NCBI GenBank assembly: GCA_900557505.1
Contig: USTC01000011.1
Location: 1-12,466 of the forward strand
DNA from: an uncultured Collinsella sp.
GTDB taxonomy: Bacteria; Actinomycetota; Coriobacteriia; Coriobacteriales; Coriobacteriaceae
Length of the DNA: 12,466 bases
Reading direction: 5' to 3'
The position numbers and the translations under genes are program-made. Positions 7,217 through 12,466 of the stretch are shown piece after piece. How positions within the stretch are numbered: position 1 is the stretch's first letter; every line of letters begins with the position of its first letter. Under the pieces are notes generated by a model. The model searched no databases, was not told where the DNA came from, and was given only the letters and a program-made list of their open reading frames with translations.

Positions 7217-7272
7217 AGCGTACTCCTTCTCGAATGATTCCAGCTTTCTGTAAAGTGCAACGGCTTGAATCG

Positions 7273-7290
7273 AGGGGTCAGCATCCCCCT
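7273..7290 (-). other. Small hairpin in the rpsL leader
   Basis: AGGGG and CCCCT form a 5-bp stem with an 8-base loop near the 5' end of the predicted rpsL transcript, which should begin around 7303 and give a leader of about 86 nucleotides. It might stabilise the mRNA or bind a regulator; no known leader family is recognised. Confidence 0.3.
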
Positions 7291-7309
7291 ACGAAACACG
7301 CAGTTCGAT

Positions 7310-7338
7310 AGGATACGTGCCGTTAGCTGTGCCGTCAA
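7310..7338 (-). promoter_or_regulatory. Promoter of the rpsL-rpsG-fusA-rpsJ operon
   Basis: Read on the minus strand there is a -35 box TTGACG (7333-7338), exactly 17 bp of spacer and a -10 box TATCCT (7310-7315), a good match to the primary sigma factor consensus. An AT-rich stretch containing CTATTTTTGG lies upstream (about 7366-7380), in a position where an UP-like element could act. The promoter lies between the palindrome at 7422-7562 and rpsL, so the str operon is transcribed independently of rpoBC. Confidence 0.8.
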
Positions 7339-7421
7339 CAGACCACGCCGCCGGGCGTATCCAAAAATAGCCATATTTCCGCAAAGCCTACACAAAAGGA
7401 ATCCCCTTCTGTACGCGGGGA

Positions 7422-7562
7422 CGGATTCCCGGAACGGGCCGCCCGCTGTTTAAGTTTGCTGCTCTACAGTCCTGCGCAAGACGGAAAGCACATTAAGTGC
7501 TTTCCTTTGCGTGCGGAACTCGCGACAAACTTAAACAGCGGGCGGCCCGTTCCGGGAATCCG
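7422..7562. repeat. 141-bp palindromic element with perfect 37-bp arms
   Basis: The arms at 7422-7458 and 7526-7562 are perfect inverted complements over 37 bp and enclose 67 bp. The interior is also self-complementary: GGAAAGCAC (7483-7491) pairs with GTGCTTTCC (7497-7505) round an ATTAA loop. Flanking pairs (TCCTGCGCAA with TTGCGTGCGGA) extend it further if wobbles and a bulge are allowed. The whole could fold into one very long hairpin or extrude as a cruciform. It lies between the rpoC terminator and the rpsL promoter. There is no U-tract, no reading frame of merit and no obvious target-site duplication. It could be a non-autonomous repeat, a structured RNA, or a chromosomal insulating or binding element. 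Confidence 0.8.
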
Positions 7563-7591
7563 ACGTACTCGTCGGGACAACGTTCCTCACC

Positions 7592-7628
7592 AAAAAAGAC
7601 CCACTCCCCTGTTGGGAAGCGGGTCTTT
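7592..7628 (-). terminator. Rho-independent terminator of the rpoBC operon
   Basis: On the minus strand, AAAGACCC (7621-7628 side) pairs with GGGTCTTT, and CTTCCC pairs with GGGGAG inside it, with AACA as the loop and one mismatch between the two stem parts. The stem is followed by a run of six T residues (7592-7597). It lies 27 bp after the rpoC stop codon and has the classic intrinsic terminator form. Confidence 0.9.
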
Positions 7629-7654
7629 GGAAGGACGGTTAACGTACTAGGAAA

Positions 7655-12133
<4,479 letters not shown>

Positions 12134-12139
12134 AGTCAA

Positions 12140-12466
<327 letters not shown>

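Noticed and set aside
7422..7562. An invertible promoter segment or a large terminator as the explanation of the palindrome
   Set aside because: No promoter-like boxes are visible in the 67-bp interior and no recombinase gene is nearby, so inversion has no support. There is no U-tract on either strand, so it is not an intrinsic terminator.
7422..7562. An insertion sequence or MITE with target-site duplication
   Set aside because: The flanking bases do not form a matching direct repeat and there is no transposase. A non-autonomous repeat family remains possible but cannot be shown from one copy.
12134..12139. TTG at 12139 as the rpoC start
   Set aside because: The AAGGAG Shine-Dalgarno is only three bases away from it, too close for good initiation. 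The GTG at 12133 has a nine-base spacer. The difference is two residues.

Overview
The window looks like a housekeeping stretch of a high-GC actinobacterial chromosome, most probably the class Coriobacteriia (Collinsella or a near relative). This rests on three observations. RpoC is actinobacterial in its core sequence and its clamp insertion. The fatty-acid genes are type II, with an FMN-dependent FabK enoyl reductase. The start codons and Shine-Dalgarno sites fit a high-GC Gram-positive. The genus call is inference from family resemblance, not from a search.

Left part (1-2734, all minus strand, transcribed right to left): a fatty-acid synthesis operon fabH-acpP-fabK-fabD. The genes are close or overlapping, and fabD runs off the left edge. 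FabH starts chains, AcpP carries them, FabD loads malonate onto the carrier, and FabK does the last reduction of each cycle. A 176-bp divergent intergenic region (2735-2910) holds a duplicated 19-bp motif and separates fabH from birA on the plus strand. BirA is a biotin-protein ligase, needed to biotinylate the acetyl-CoA carboxylase carrier that feeds malonyl-CoA to the pathway.

Middle (3748-7216): birA and the ribosomal genes converge on a bidirectional hairpin terminator (3748-3784). The minus-strand operon reads rpsL-rpsG-fusA-rpsJ (S12, S7, EF-G, S10). No tuf follows fusA, and no S10 operon follows rpsJ. rpsL has a clear promoter (TTGACG, 17 bp, TATCCT; 7310-7338). Both rpsL and rpsJ begin with TTG.

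The 438-bp gap between rpsL and rpoC (7217-7654) holds the rpoC terminator, a striking 141-bp palindrome with perfect 37-bp arms, the rpsL promoter and its leader.

Right part (7655-12466, minus strand): rpoC complete, and the last 108 codons of rpoB. RpoC carries an unusual C-terminal extension of about 230 residues. It contains a helix-hairpin-helix domain resembling the DNA-binding C-terminal domain of the RNA polymerase alpha subunit, then a long acidic tail. RpoB also ends in an acidic tail. These are the most interesting parts of an otherwise ordinary housekeeping region. I see no mobile element, CRISPR array, tRNA or rRNA gene.
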